A stretch of 64,000 nt of DNA from Lithobates sylvaticus (GCA_028564925.1 CM053030.1:405185603-405249602), one strand, 5' to 3'; positions 44,717 to 56,245 are shown, counted from the first letter of the stretch. Notes: generated by a model from the sequence alone, not told the origin. A program made the numbers and translations.

Positions 44717-45299
44717 AGATAGGCTTGGGCCTGCAGTGAAACACATAACAAGGAGTTTCAGAAGTAGCCGTCCTTTCAATAAAACCATAGCTGATGGAGG
44801 TTTTCATTAGCCTGAAAGCTTTGATTCCTGGACTACTCTCAGCATTATAGATTTATTCCTGGGTGAAAGATTACAATCTTTTCCAAGAAATTGCTGCTTT
44901 TTGAGAACTGCATTTTGTATTCTGCTGTGGTTCGGAGGGAAGGCTCGATTAAACATGAAAAGGAACAGGGCCAATTAAAACGCCGCACAAGAAACTTAAA
45001 AAAGGTGAATGTAAGTTTTGTTTCCATGGAAACAGCAGATATTTGTATGCAGTGGCTAACACGCAAGACTAAGCTATAGAATATGGATTCCACCAAGACT
45101 ACAGGGCATAAGGAAGAACTGTAAGAGCAGGTGGAATCAGATTCCCTGAGGATGAAACTATGATGGGATATGGGGCCCTTTTCTGAAAGTCATTGTCGCA
45201 TAATCGCATTTAAGGGTCAGTTTTGCTAGCAATAGAATGTGCCTGCGTTTTCCCAGAGCAGCTTTTTTTAGCCTCTTCACCCCCTTGCTGTTGCTGCCT
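44717..45299 (-). other. Intron sequence without recognised repeat
   Basis: Nothing identified. Confidence 0.5.
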
Positions 45300-45920
45300 G
45301 GTAGCCATTTAAAATGGAACTATACTCACCTTGAATCCAGCGATGGGCCATCCCCGGAATTCACCGCTGGCCTTTGACATCTTCGGGTGGCTGGCTTCCA
45401 AGTCTCCATCGTCAGCTGCTGTCATTGGCAGTAAGTTGGCGTTACTCCTGTGCATGCGTGGGAGTTCCACCAGATTAGGCATTGCTAGGTTTGTGCAGTG
45501 AGCTGCGCTTGAACAGCTTACTATACAGGGATGGACAGGCAGCTTTAATGCGAGAAAGCACATCTCTGCATTATATGCTGTCTGTCTGCCCATTTTCATT
45601 TTGGAGCCTAAAGTTCCACTTTAAAGTGGTTCTAAAGGGTGAAGTTTTTATTTTTTTTTACCTTCATGCATTCTATTATATATAAAACCTTCAGTGTTCT
45701 GCTGCGGCTTGCTGAAAGGCTGACCCGGGTGTCAGCCCAGGCACCTGGCGGATCCAGACTTTATTGTTGCGATGACGCGGTGCCTGGACAGACTTCTGCG
45801 ATGCGTTCTGAAAACGGGTCACAGGAGTGCAAAACAAACTGCACTCCTGTGATCCATAGGAGAAGTCCAGCCAAACCAGCGTTGGCTGGACTTCTTTAAG
45901 ATTTAGTACTTTGAACGAAT
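45300..45920. mobile_element. Two adjoining MITE-like units
   Basis: 45305-45622 runs from AAAATGGAACTATACTCACC to AAAGTTCCACTTTAA. The next unit begins TTTAAAGTGGTTCTAAAGGG at 45620 and continues with ACCTTCATGCATTCTATTAT. It is the same broad class as the 42342 element. Confidence 0.55.
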
Positions 45921-45934
45921 GTAGAGAAGAAAGT

Positions 45935-46030
45935 AGGACTCCAACTAACGATTATTTTCATAATCGATTAGTTGGCCAATTTATTGTTTCGATTAATCAG
46001 ATAGTTAACCTTAAAAAGAAAAAAAGTGTG
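45935..46030. mobile_element. Fragment of a TAATCGATTA-type MITE
   Basis: ACGATTATTTTCATAATCGA followed by TTAGTTGG and TTTCGATTAATC, a motif set I recall from a common frog and fish MITE. Only one end is present. Confidence 0.5.
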
Positions 46031-46240
46031 GTGTACAATTTAATATGTAAAGTTTAAAATAAAAAGGCAAATTTTTTCTAAATATCTATATGTAGTGGTA
46101 AATGTAAATAACCAACTATATGGTTAGGGAGCAAAATCTATAATCCACTCTGAGAATAACAAACAGAAGAGGTATACTGTATATACTATTAGAGGTTGAA
46201 TCTGGTAAATATTATCAGACTCAGAGATCAAATTTTTTAT

Positions 46241-47164
46241 TTAAATGCTTGAGGACCAGCCGCTGCAGTTATACTGCGGCAGGTTGGCTCCACTGGGTGT
46301 GCCATCGTAGCTGTACGTCGGGCGCTTTAAAACCACTAGGGGGCACGCGCACGCCCGCAGCACGACAACGGAGCCGATGCGCGTGCTCGGCGGTCGCGAT
46401 GTCCGCCGGGCACCTGCGATCGCTCCTGAGAGAAACAGAACAGAGGTCTGTCAATGTAAACAGACAGATCTCCGTCCTGTCAGGGGTGAGGAGACTGATA
46501 TGTTGTTCCTACTCTGCCTAAGCACAACGATCTCTTCCCCCAGGCAGTCCCATCCCCCCACAGTTAGAAACACTCCCAAGGTAATACGCTTAGCCCACTT
46601 GATCGTCCCCTAGTGTTAACGTCTTCCCTGCCAGTGGCATTTATACAGTAATCAGTGGCGATTTTTAGCACTGATCAATGTCAGTGGTCCAAAAAAAAAA
46701 AGTGTCCAATTTGTCGGCTGCAATGTCACAGTCCCCCCCCAAAAAAAAATATTTATATATAATAATATATTCTATATTTTTAATAATAATAATACAAATG
46801 CCATAAATCTATACCCTATTTTGTAGACGCTATAACTTTTGCGCAAACCAATCAATATACGCTTATTGCCTTTTTTTTTACCAAAAATATGTAGAACAAT
46901 ACATAATCGGTCTAAACTGAGGAATATATTTGCTAAAAAAAAAAAAAAAAAGGGATATTTATTATGGCAAAAAAAAAAAAAAAATTATATTTCGGTGATC
47001 AAATACCACCAAAATAAAGCTCTATTTGTGGGGGGAAAAAGACATCAATTTTCTTTGGGTACATGGTCGCACGACCGTGCAATTGTCAGTTAAATCGACA
47101 CAGTGCCATATCGCAAAAAAATGGCCTGGTCATTAAGGGGGCAAATCTTCTGGGGCTTACTTAA
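46241..47164. mobile_element. TTAA-type MITE, older copy
   Basis: TTAAATGCTTGAGGACCAGC at the left (a decayed TTAACCACTTGAGGACC) and CTTCTGGGGCTTACTTAA at the right. The interior matches the 19893 and 47964 copies. Confidence 0.75.
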
Positions 47165-47283
47165 AATTACAAATTAAAGACTGTTTTGCGGATTTCCAGA
47201 CAGAACCGTAATATATTAATGCATGACAGACTCCCTTGTCATAGGCAGGTGGCTTGATAAAAGCTCCCTGTGCCTGCTGTCAC

Positions 47284-47578
47284 TTATGCTGGCCATACAA
47301 AAAAATTTAATTTTAAGAACGTTTGTTGATTTTCTAATCGTTAGCGGGGTCAAATCGACGTTCATTTTCGACGCGTTTGACGGGAAAATTAGCAGAATAG
47401 AAAACTTCTTGGTCAAAGAAATTTTCAGACAGTGTATGTGGCTTTCGTTCAGAAATTACATTCAATTTAAAACAATGTTAAAAGCAAGAGAAATTTTCAA
47501 ATGACATCCATTCATGTACAAAGATTATTCGTAATAAATATTCTCGTCCAAAAATCGATACGTGTATGGCCAGCATAA
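47284..47578. mobile_element. MITE, TTATGCTGGCCATACA type
   Basis: TTATGCTGGCCATACA at the left and GTATGGCCAGCATAA at the right are exact inverted ends. The interior has TCGACG/CGTCGA-like motifs in both directions. Confidence 0.87.
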
Positions 47579-47884
47579 GGCTCTGTTCACACCTATGCAG
47601 TTTGCTTTTGATCCGTGTCTGAAGTGCTTTTTGCTGTGTGTGCATGCAATTTTCCTGCGATTTACATCTTGCATGCTTTTTTTGGCCAATTTGTTGTTGG
47701 GCAGATTAACCTATTGAACCAAAAATGCACTGTTTTGCATTTAAAAAGTCCCTGACCCTTTCCAAAAACGCAGCAGCTGAAAAAAACCTAGATGTGAACG
47801 TGTCCCATAGGAAACCATGTAAAATGAACTGTAGTGCATTTCTGGCAAAGCACTAAAAATGCATAGGTGTGAACCAAGCCTTAA
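47579..47884. mobile_element. MITE, GGCTCTGTTCACACCTATGC type, abutting the previous MITE
   Basis: GGCTCTGTTCACACCTATGC is mirrored by GCATAGGTGTGAACCAAGCC. The two MITEs meet at a single TAA (47576-47578). Confidence 0.85.
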
Positions 47885-47963
47885 AAAGAGCTGTTATAAG
47901 AAACATTTTTTTGTATCACCTAACATAATGAGGTTAAAAAAAAGAATTTTTTTAGTATCTTCA

Positions 47964-48893
47964 TTAACCACTTCAGCCCCAGAAGAATTGGATGCTCAAT
48001 GACCAGGCCATTTTTTGCGATACGGCATTGCGTTGCTTTAACTGACAACTGATCGGTATCCAACAGAATTTACGTCCTTTTTTTCCCACAAATAGAGCTT
48101 TCTTTTGGTGGTATTTGATCTCTGCAGTTTTTATTTTTTGCGCTATAAAACAAAAAAAGTGACAACTTTGATAAAAAAAATAACATAAAAAAACAAAAAA
48201 CACAATATTTTGTACTTTTTGCTGTAATAAATAGCCCCAATTTTTTTTTTTAAAAAAGCATTTTTTTCCTCAGTTTAGACCGATATGTATTTTTCTACAT
48301 ATTTTTGGTAATAAAATCGCAAAAAGCATATACTGATTGGTTTGCGCAAAAGTTATTGCGTCTACAAAATATAGGGGCTATATTTATGGCATTTTTACTA
48401 GTAATGGCGACGATCTGTGAATTTTATCGAGATTGCAACATTATGGCAGACACATCGGACACTTGACACATTTTTGGGTCGATTGACAATTACACAGCGA
48501 TCAGTGCTATAAAAATGCACTGATTACTGTATGTCACTGGCAGGGAAGGGGGTTAACACTAGGGGGCGATCAAGGGGTTAACTGTGTTCCCCATATGTGT
48601 GGTCTGTGGGGGATGGGACTGACTATAGGAGATGAGAGATTGTGGTTCCCAGCTCCTAGGAACTCACGATCTCTCTCTCCTCTCCTCACAGAAACTGTTC
48701 TGCCTCTCGTGCCCATGATCGCTCGTGGCCGGCAGTCATCGCGACTGCTGGTCACGAGCATCGGCACCCCTGCTGTGCAGCGCGTGCACACCTGCTATCC
48801 CGCTTAAAGAGATCGTCTTATAGCTACGACAGTTTCCGGGATCGTGAAGACCTGCCCCAGTATAATGACGGCGGCTGGTCCGCAAGTGGTTAA
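47964..48893. mobile_element. TTAA-flanked MITE, reverse orientation
   Basis: TTAACCACTTCAGCCCCAGA at the left and GTCCGCAAGTGGTTAA at the right. It is the same family as 19893 and 46241 but inverted. It borders the L1 fragment directly. Confidence 0.87.
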
Positions 48894-50100
48894 GTTGGGC
48901 ATTGTAATCCTTGGATTAGAAATGTAGAATAGTACATCATCAGCGTAAACTGCTATTTTATGCTCCTCATCTCCTATCTTAATCTCTCCTATATCTGGAT
49001 TATTTCTAATCGTTGCCAGAAGGGGTTCTAGTGATAGCACAAATAATAGTGGTGAAAGGGGACACCCCTGTCTTGTTCCGTTGAACATTTCGATGGAGGG
49101 AGAGGAAACCCTGTTAAACTTCACAGTTGCTGTGGAATGATTATATAATACTTTGATCCATTGGATCATCCTTGGACCTATTCCCATGACTTCCAAGGTG
49201 TTCATCATAAATCCCCAGTCCCCCCTGTCCAATGCTTTTTCCGCATCTATTGACAGGAGTAGACCTCTAATTTTCTGAAGCAAGAGCAATGTTCTCACCG
49301 AATTCCGTCTCTTCCTTTGATGAACCCCACTTGGTCCACATGCACCAAATCGTTCATTAGGTCTTTCATCCTTATGGCTAACACTTTTGCAAATAGTTTT
49401 GTTTCTGCGTTCAACCGGGATAATGGTCTATAGCTTGAGCATAAAGTACTATCTTTTCCCTCTTCTGGAATAATTGTAATCAAGGCCAACAGGGCTTCTC
49501 TTCTCATCTAATTTGTTCCAAGTCCGTTCATGTATGATTATAATTTTGGTGATAGAATTTCTTTAAACTGTTTAAAATAATAGGTCCTGAACCCATCTGG
49601 ACCTGGACTTTTTCCCTGATGCCGTGTCTTTTAAAGCTGTATTAATCTCTTCTTCTGTTATGGGTTTTTCTAAGGCAGGTAACATTCTCCATTACTTGGG
49701 GTAATCTGGCTCTTTTTAGGAACTCTTATCTTTTCTATTTTTTCTATTTTCTGTTGTCCCTTTTGTTTTACCGCATATAATGCCCCGTAATAGTTATGGA
49801 ACACTTTCGCTATTTCTGTTGTTGAAAATACCATCTCCCCGGTACTATTTTGTATTTTTTCTATATAATTTACAGATTTTTTCTTCAGCATTAATATCTT
49901 TCTTTTGTAATTCTATTAAAGACCCTTCTCTTCTCCTGTTCCATTAGATCTTTTAATTCACTCCTTTTTCTTACTAGTGCCTGGTACAGCTCAACATCTC
50001 CCTTTTTTTTTTTTTATGTCCTTATTCTAATTCATGGATTTCTTTTATTAATAATTCAATATTTTTTTCCCTTTCATTTTTTTTTTCTTTGCTCCAATCA
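48894..50100 (-). pseudogene. L1-type LINE, ORF2 reverse transcriptase fragment
   Basis: The minus strand encodes stretches of an L1 ORF2 reverse transcriptase in several frames. These include SYRPLSRLNAETKLFAKVLA and DQVGFIKGRD, then LLSIDAEKALDRGDWGFMMN, GTRQGCPLSPLLFVLSLEPL, and the catalytic YADDVLFYI. Upstream linker residues (IEKIQNSTGEMVFSTTEIAK) lie at 49670-49890. Frames change near 49298 and 49510, and there are stops, so it is dead. The endonuclease domain and the 3' half are absent. The fragment ends at the TTAA MITE. Confidence 0.88.
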
Positions 50101-50560
50101 CTCCTAAGATGGTATTGGGTCCCGGCTGCTCTTATGCTCTCCCCACCCTGCATTAGACCAGTCTGGGCATCCTATAATTGGCTTTACATAAAACTCAAGC
50201 CTGTGGGAACCCCTTCACCCCCCCCTCCCTTTACCTCATCCTACCTACCCCCCTTCCTTTTTTTTTCCCTTCTATTTATTCATTTTAATTTTTTGGCACT
50301 TGGCTTACGCCTGCCCCCACCCTGCCCCTCCCTATGGTACTCTCCTATTCCCTTGGACCCACGGCCTGTGCTGTGAGGTCAACATATTGCCATCTACCCT
50401 GAAATTGTTACATTATCTGTGTATTAACCTATGTTACTTTTTTTTTGCTTTTTTATTATGATCCCCTGCATGGGTGACCAGTTGTTTTGTTATCATTAAT
50501 CTTTCTATAGAAACTATTGTACCAGAAACATTTCTTTAGCATGTTGATGAGAGGGGAAAG
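50101..50560. other. Possible opposite-strand continuation of the L1 insertion
   Basis: C/T-rich plus-strand sequence (CCCCCCCTCCCTTTACCTCA...) then GTATTAACCTATGTTAC. It resembles a LINE 3' tail, which would make the 48894-50560 block an inverted (twin-primed) insertion. I see no poly-A tail, so this is tentative. Confidence 0.3.
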
Positions 50561-50629
50561 GAGGAACCAGGAAACGCAAAAAATAAGCAGATTACATTTT
50601 AGCTGTAGTCGTAAGCTTTTAGCTTTGTG

Positions 50630-51005
50630 TACACGGGACGTTGTTCAACTTCTCCTGAACGATCGACAGCTAGAAACCGGCATCTAAAAACGTCAGTTTA
50701 ACCGAGTTTACATGCCGCGTTTAGTTGCATATTTTTTTTTTTCTTACATATAGCCAAAAATGAAAAAATGCCTGTAAACAAAACGTAGGCTATATGCGAG
50801 TTTTACCGCATTTAGCGTTTGAAATGCCTCTAAACACAGCTTTTGAACACATTTAAACACAGGCTCTAAATGCAACTACCTAAAACTAACCTGTGTACAT
50901 GTACTGATAAGGTAACATAGAGGAGAGTTCAGGAGCAGTTAAAAAAAATGCCCAACTGCTCCTAAACCTCCGTTTACCAGCAGCAATGTACATGAGGCCT
51001 TAGAC
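50630..51005. mobile_element. MITE-like repeat with GTACAC...GTACAT ends
   Basis: TTTGTGTACACGGGACG at the left and AATGTACATGAGGCCTTA at the right, with CATTTAAACAC/GCATTTAG motifs inside. Type uncertain. Confidence 0.45.
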
Positions 51006-51065
51006 TGCTGATTCAAAGCTTCAAGGAAGTAAAGACTAAGGCATGCCTGACATCCCAACATTTAC

Positions 51066-52042
51066 CTAAATGCACCATCACCCTCTGCACTAGGAGCAGT
51101 TATGTGGCAAGCATCGCCTGACAGTCCATAACCCAGAACTTCGGCATAGATTTTAGCATTCCTCGCCAGTGCATGTTGATATTCTTCTAGTACCAGCACA
51201 GCTGCTCCCTCTCCCATAACAAATCCTTCTCTTTCAGGATGGAAAGGTCGACAAGCCTTGACAGGAGTTACATTAAAGCTAGTACTGAGTGCTCGAGCCC
51301 TTGCAAATCCAGCAAGTGACAATGGGCTGATGCAGGACTCTGTTCCACCAGCAACCATAACATCAGCATCCCCATGGGTGATAAATCTGAAGGAGTCTCC
51401 AATAGCATGAGCTCCTGTGGTGCAAGCGGTTGATACGGCATGATTTGGTCCTTTAAGTTTGTATTTAATACTGATGTGCCCAGCAGCCATATTGATTAAT
51501 ATCCTCGGAACAAAAAAGGGACTGACTTTGTTATATCCCTTTGCTTGAAACAACATAGCAGTCTCTGTGATGTCATCGAGAGGTACCATTCCCATGCCTA
51601 TCGCCACCCCAGTAGACTCTTGTTCTTCTTCAGATTTTGGACTCCAGTTTGCATCGATCATTGCTTCCTTTGCGGCTGCTAAGGCCATAATCGTTGCAGA
51701 TGACATTGCCTTTGTATCTGACCGGGAAACATATTTTTCTTCACTAAAATCCCCTTCTGCATAACCTCTGGGGACACGAGCAGCTACTCTGCAAGGGATA
51801 TTTTTATATTCATCCCCTTGAAGAGCAACCATTCCACTTTCTCCCAATATGAGTCGATCCCATGCCAGGTGTGTGCCAACGCCAAGAGGGGACACTATTC
51901 CAATACCTGTCACAACAACTCGACGATGACATTTTCTTGATGCATCATTACTCAGGCCTCTTTTCTCCAAAAAAACACGTCTATAAGCATTATGTAGCAA
52001 TGAGTAACACTGACTTTTTCTGCTTCTCAGATGAGAAGCCAT
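51066..52042 (-). CDS. OXSM: OXSM, first coding exon (start and active-site Cys)
   Basis: Encodes residues 1-326 of the condensing enzyme that joins malonyl-ACP to acyl-ACP in mitochondrial fatty acid synthesis, the route that supplies octanoate for lipoate. The N-terminus ([20 protein letters not shown], Arg-rich, no acids until Glu26) is a mitochondrial targeting peptide. The thiolase-like fold starts at [15 protein letters not shown]. The active-site nucleophile is Cys207 in [20 protein letters not shown] and [10 protein letters not shown] are family signatures. The donor is TTTAG/GTAAAT at 51066/51065. The exon starts upstream at an acceptor (CCAG, 52070), so ATG 52042 follows a 27-base 5' untranslated stretch. 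Confidence 0.97.
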
Positions 52043-52127
52043 GAGTGGTCTTGAGCTTTACACATATGCCTGGAAAAAAAAAAAAGAACACAATTACATA
52101 GGAAAAAAACATTCTATACAATTCGGA

Positions 52128-53580
52128 TACAGTGCATCCGGAAAGTATTCACAGTGCTTCACTTTTTCCACATTTTGCTATGTTACAGCCTTATTCCAAA
52201 ATGTATTGATTAAATTAATTATTTTCCTCAAAATTCTACAAACAATACCCCATAATGACAATGTGAAAGAAGTTTATTTGAAATCTTTGCAAATTTATTG
52301 AAAATAAAAATTGAAAAAAATCCCATGTACATAAGTATTCACAGCCTATGCCATGACACTCAAAATTGAGCTCATGTACATCCTGTTTCCATTGATCATC
52401 CTTGAGATGTTTCTACAACTTGATTGGAGTCCACCTGTGGTAAATTCAGTTGATTGGACATGATTTGGAAAGGCACACACCTGTTCATATAAGGTCCAAC
52501 AGTTAACAGTGCATGTCAGAGCACAAACCAAGCCATGAAGTCCAAGGAATTGTCTATAGACCTCAGAGACAGGATTGTATCGAGGAAGAGATCTAGGGAA
52601 GGGTACAGAAAAATGTCTGCCGCATTGAAGGTCCCAATGAGCACAGTGGCATCCATCAGCCATAAATGGAAGAAGTTTGGAACCACCAGGACTCTTCCTA
52701 GAGCGGGCCGCCCGGCCAAACTGAGCGTTTGGGGGAGAAGGGCCTTATTCAGGGAGGTGACCAAAAACCCAATAGTCACTCGGACACAGCTCCAGCGTTT
52801 CTTTGTGGAGAGAGGAGAACCTTCCAGAAGAACAACCATCTCTGTAGCACTCCACCAATCAGGCCTGTATGGTAGAGTGGCCCGCCGGAAGCCACTCCTC
52901 AGTAAACGGCACATGACAGCCCGCCTGGAGTTTTCCAAAAGGCACTTAAAGCACTCTCAGACCATAAGAAACAAAATTCTCTGGTCTGATGTAACAAAGA
53001 TTGAACACTTTGGCCTGAATGGTAAGCATCATGTCTGGAGGAAACCAGGCACCGCTTATCACATGGTTAATACCATCCCTGCAGAGAAGCATGGTGGTGG
53101 CAGCATCATGCTGTGGGGATGTTTTTCAGCAGCAGGAACTGGGAGACTAGTCAGGATCGAGGGAAATATGAATGCAGCCATGTACAGAGACATTCTTGAT
53201 GAAAACCTGCTCCAGAGCGCTCTGGACCTCAGACTGGGGCAAAAGTTTATCTTCCAAAAGGGCAATGACTCTAAGCCCACAGCCAAGATAACAAAAGGAG
53301 TGGCTACAGGACAACTCTGTGAATGTCCTTGAGTGGCCCAGCCAGTGCCCAGACTTGAACCCGATTGAACATCTCTGGAGAGATCTAAAAATGACTGTGA
53401 ACTGACACTCCCCATCCAACCTGATGGAGCTTGAGAGGTTCTGCAAACAAGAATGGGAGAAACTGCCCATAAATAGGTGTGCCAAACTTGTAGCATCATA
53501 CTCAAAAAGACTTGAGGTTATAATTGGTGCCAAAGGTGCTTTAACAAAGTATTGAGCAAAGGCTGTGAATACCCTCCCCT
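52128..53580 (+). mobile_element. Tc1/mariner element, 3'-truncated
   Basis: The 5' end TACAGTGCATCCGGAAAGTA is followed by the usual leader and a transposase gene. The 3' terminal repeat is absent; unrelated sequence takes over at about 53580. It lies between the OXSM start and NGLY1. Confidence 0.88.
52535..53580 (+). pseudogene. Tc1-family transposase, inactivated
   Basis: MKSKELSIDLRDRIVSRKRS opens a paired-type DNA-binding region (residues 1-115). The first catalytic motif is ILWSDVTKIEHFG (family WSDET). The second Asp motif, QQDNDPKH, has become QKGNDSKP. A frameshift near 53310 puts the rest, including PIEHLW, in another frame, and a stop follows. It cannot be active. Confidence 0.9.
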
Positions 53581-54115
53581 CTGCAAACTGACCATGATAA
53601 TCATGGCTGTTGAGCCCTGACACTGTGGTCAGTTTGCATGATTCCGTCATCCACAGCCCTGCTCTCTGCAGCTCTCCCTGTGTCTCCGCTGTCTTTCTCC
53701 CCCTCCCCGCTTGTACCAGCGCCCGCCCCCCACCCGCTAGTCTCATATCTACTATGAAATTGTCTTATCCCCTCTGTACCCTAATAGCATGTGTCCGTGC
53801 CTTTTTAATGTATAAAATCTGCCACTCTGTACCTTGTAGGAGTGCGGCTCCAGGTGTTCAACTGATTCTCGGCTCTCTCTCCTCTCTCCCCCTCCTCCCG
53901 ACTGACATCAGCTGGGCGGCTCGGCCCCGCCCACTGCGGCTGTGAGCAGAGAGAGAAGAGAGGAATCAGCTGTGTGCCCGGAGCGGAGCTTAAATCGGTA
54001 CAGAGTGGCAGATTTTTTACAGAACACAGGCACAGGGACACATGTTATTAAGGTGCAGAGGGGATAAGAAGATTTGATAGAAGTGGGTTAACAACCACTT
54101 TAATCCCTTTTTAAA
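53581..54115. mobile_element. MITE with about 100-bp inverted ends
   Basis: 53745-53850 (CTACTATGAAATTGTCTTAT...CTGCCACTCTGTACC) is the inverse of about 53998-54100 (GGTACAGAGTGGCAG...GATTTGATAGAA). A GC-rich centre lies between. 53581-53744 carries a short duplicated piece (AAACTGACC/GGTCAGTTT). Confidence 0.7.
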
Positions 54116-54149
54116 TCATTACAGAGTGCCTTAAAACAATGGCTTTGAA

Positions 54150-54403
54150 ATGACAGAGCTCACGCCGTGATTTTGCTGTGATTGCTGACAAATTGCAACG
54201 CTGTCACCCAAAAGAAGCTCATGTTCCTTTTTGAGCGACAAGCACCGCACGTTGCGATTGCAGCACGATTTACCACATGACAAACGCAGCAAAATCACAG
54301 CGCAATTGGGGTACCACTAGAAAGTAATGGCATCGCAAATGCGTTCTGTGGCGATTTGAAATTGCAGCGATTCCGCACGTGATCAGGTGTGAATGGAGCC
54401 TAA
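54150..54403. mobile_element. MITE-like repeat ending GTGTGAATGGAGCCTAA
   Basis: Rich in GCGATT/AATCGC and TTGCAGC motifs in both directions. The right end is a frog MITE-type terminus; the left end is unclear. Confidence 0.5.
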
Positions 54404-54880
54404 GGTAGACAGCAAACTAGTTGAAGTGAATCTGGTGGCAAATTAGCAATTATTGAATCCTCCAGATTATAGAATTCTCCATTACCACCAACTGTCTGCC
54501 CTTCCTGCACTACCCTCACCACCCATACTAGATGGACCGCTCTCCCGGATGTTAGGGGTAGAAGTGACATCTAGGGCTGCCACCTCCACTTCTTCACCCA
54601 ACTTGAACAGTTTGAGAAACTCCATGTAACTATGCCATGTGTACCAGTAGCGGCAAAGAAGCTATAAGGGGTCATCAGCAATACTGAAGTAACACAGGAG
54701 GAAAAGAGTGTGATTAGTTATAAGAGCCGGTGACTTGTGTGTGATAGACAGAGCCATAGATAAGAGGGTGTCATAAGGTTCGGATTTCCAACTCCTGTAA
54801 GGTAGCCCAGCGATGGTGTATAGAGGAGAAGGCAGTCCCTGTATAGAGGAGAAGGATACAGAGAGATGAGGTGTGTTTAC
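54404..54880. other. Upstream sequence of the divergent promoter
   Basis: Unique-looking sequence, probably OXSM intron. It has a short direct repeat, TATAGAGGAGAAGG (54817 and 54842). Confidence 0.45.
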
Positions 54881-54997
54881 CTGGAGGAGGAAGAGGAAGG
54901 CGGGTTCTGCTCTCTCATCACTTCCGCTTCTGCGTAGTGGCCAGTGTGTCGGCTCTTCCTGTCCCGGACTCAGCCTGCTCCTCTACCTGAGCCCAGG
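54881..54997. promoter_or_regulatory. Putative OXSM/NGLY1 bidirectional promoter
   Basis: About 115 bases separate the inferred OXSM exon 1 donor (54881, minus strand) from the NGLY1 ATG (54998). CACTTCCG at 54919-54926 is a consensus ETS/GABPA site, common in TATA-less two-way promoters of mitochondrial genes. No TATA box is seen. Transcription starts are inferred. Confidence 0.5.
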
Positions 54998-55104
54998 ATG
55001 GCTTCCTATAAATCCTCCGCCGTCACCGAGCTCTGCCAGAACGGACGGCAGGTCTTCCTGGACGCCTCACAGCTCCTCCTTACCTATGCCGACAATATAC
55101 TGAG
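54998..55104 (+). CDS. NGLY1: NGLY1, first coding exon
   Basis: Encodes [20 protein letters not shown] and continues through [11 protein letters not shown] to a donor at 55104/55105 (TGAG/GTGAGG). NGLY1 is the cytosolic peptide N-glycanase that strips N-glycans from misfolded glycoproteins exported from the ER. This exon holds the start of the N-terminal PUB domain (VTELCQN..., about residue 9 on), which binds the p97/VCP C-terminus. The N-terminus is shorter than the human one, which has an extra Ala/Ser-rich stretch. Confidence 0.95.
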
Positions 55105-55309
55105 GTGAGGCGGACTCACCCCCGGGCTGTGTGTGTGCTCCGGTCATCTACTGGGCATACTGTGAGCCCTGACCGGGGGGAGGGGTGTCACCACTAATGA
55201 ACGTTTTACTGTTCTCATTCACAATAATACGGGAAATGTCCGCAGTCCACTGCTACAGGGCTAATCAATACTGATCAATAGATACAGATCATCACCTGGA
55301 GTATGGGCA

Positions 55310-56245
55310 TACCATCACTTCCCATAGAGGAGAGCGGGGGGATCGGCCCACATCACTTCCCATAGAGGAGAATGGGGGATCATCCCACATCACTTCCCAT
55401 AGAGGAGAATGGGGGATCATCCCACATCACTTCCCATAGAGGAGAATTGGGGATCATCCCACATCACTTCCCATAGAGGAGAATGGGGGATCGTCCCACA
55501 TCACTTCCCATAGAGGAGAGTGGGGGATCGTCCCACATCACTTCCCATAGAGGAGAGTGGGGGATCGTCCCACATCACTTCCCATAGAGGAGAATGGGGG
55601 ATCGTCCCACATCACTTCCCATAGAGGAGAGTGGGGTATCGTCCCACATCACTTCACATAGAGGAGAATTGGGGATCATCCCACATCACTTCCCATAGAG
55701 GAGAGTGGGGGATCGTCCCACATCACTTCCCATAGAGGAGAATGGGGGATCGTCCCACATCACTTCCCATAGAGGAGAGTGGGGGATCGTCCCACATCAC
55801 TTCCCATAGAGGAGAGTGGGGGATCGTCCCACATCACTTCCCATAGAGGAGAATGGGGTATCGTCCCACATCACTTCACATAGAGGAGAGTGGGGGATCG
55901 TCCCACATCACTTCCCATAGAGGAGAGCTGGTGATCGTCCCACATCACTTCCCATAGAGGGGAATGGGGGATCGTCCCACATCACTTCACATAGAGGAGA
56001 GCGGGGGATCGTCCCACATCACTTCCCATAGAGGAGAATGGGGATCGTCCCACATCACTTCCCATAGAGGAGAGCGGGGGATCATCCCACATCACTTCCC
56101 ATAGAGGGGACTGGGGGATCATCCCACATCACTTCCCATAGAGGGGAATGGGGGATCGTCCCACATCACTTCCCATAGAGGAGAATGGGGGATTGTCCCA
56201 CATCACTTCCCATAGAGGAGAGCGGGGGATCATCCCACATCACTT
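55310..56245. repeat. 37-bp minisatellite, left block
   Basis: About 25 copies of CACATCACTTCCCATAGAGG plus AGAATGGGGGATCGTCC, with variants (GAGCG, GAGTG, GGAATG). It is split from its right block by hairpin element 3. Confidence 0.95.

Larger units (their letters stand above)
43215..51065 (-). other. OXSM: OXSM coding intron, 7.85 kb, filled with repeats
   Basis: GT at the minus-strand left border (51065-51064) and AG at 43216-43215. It is almost wholly made of MITEs plus an L1 fragment, listed separately. No other exon is needed: the two flanking exons join to a full-length protein. Confidence 0.9.
52070..54880 (-). other. OXSM: Inferred OXSM 5' untranslated intron
   Basis: On the minus strand a pyrimidine tract and CCAG acceptor at 52071-52070 lie 27 bases before the OXSM ATG. 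CCTCCAG/GTAAAC, a strong donor, lies at 54881/54880. Joining these gives a non-coding first exon beside NGLY1. I infer this from splice signals only. Confidence 0.55.
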
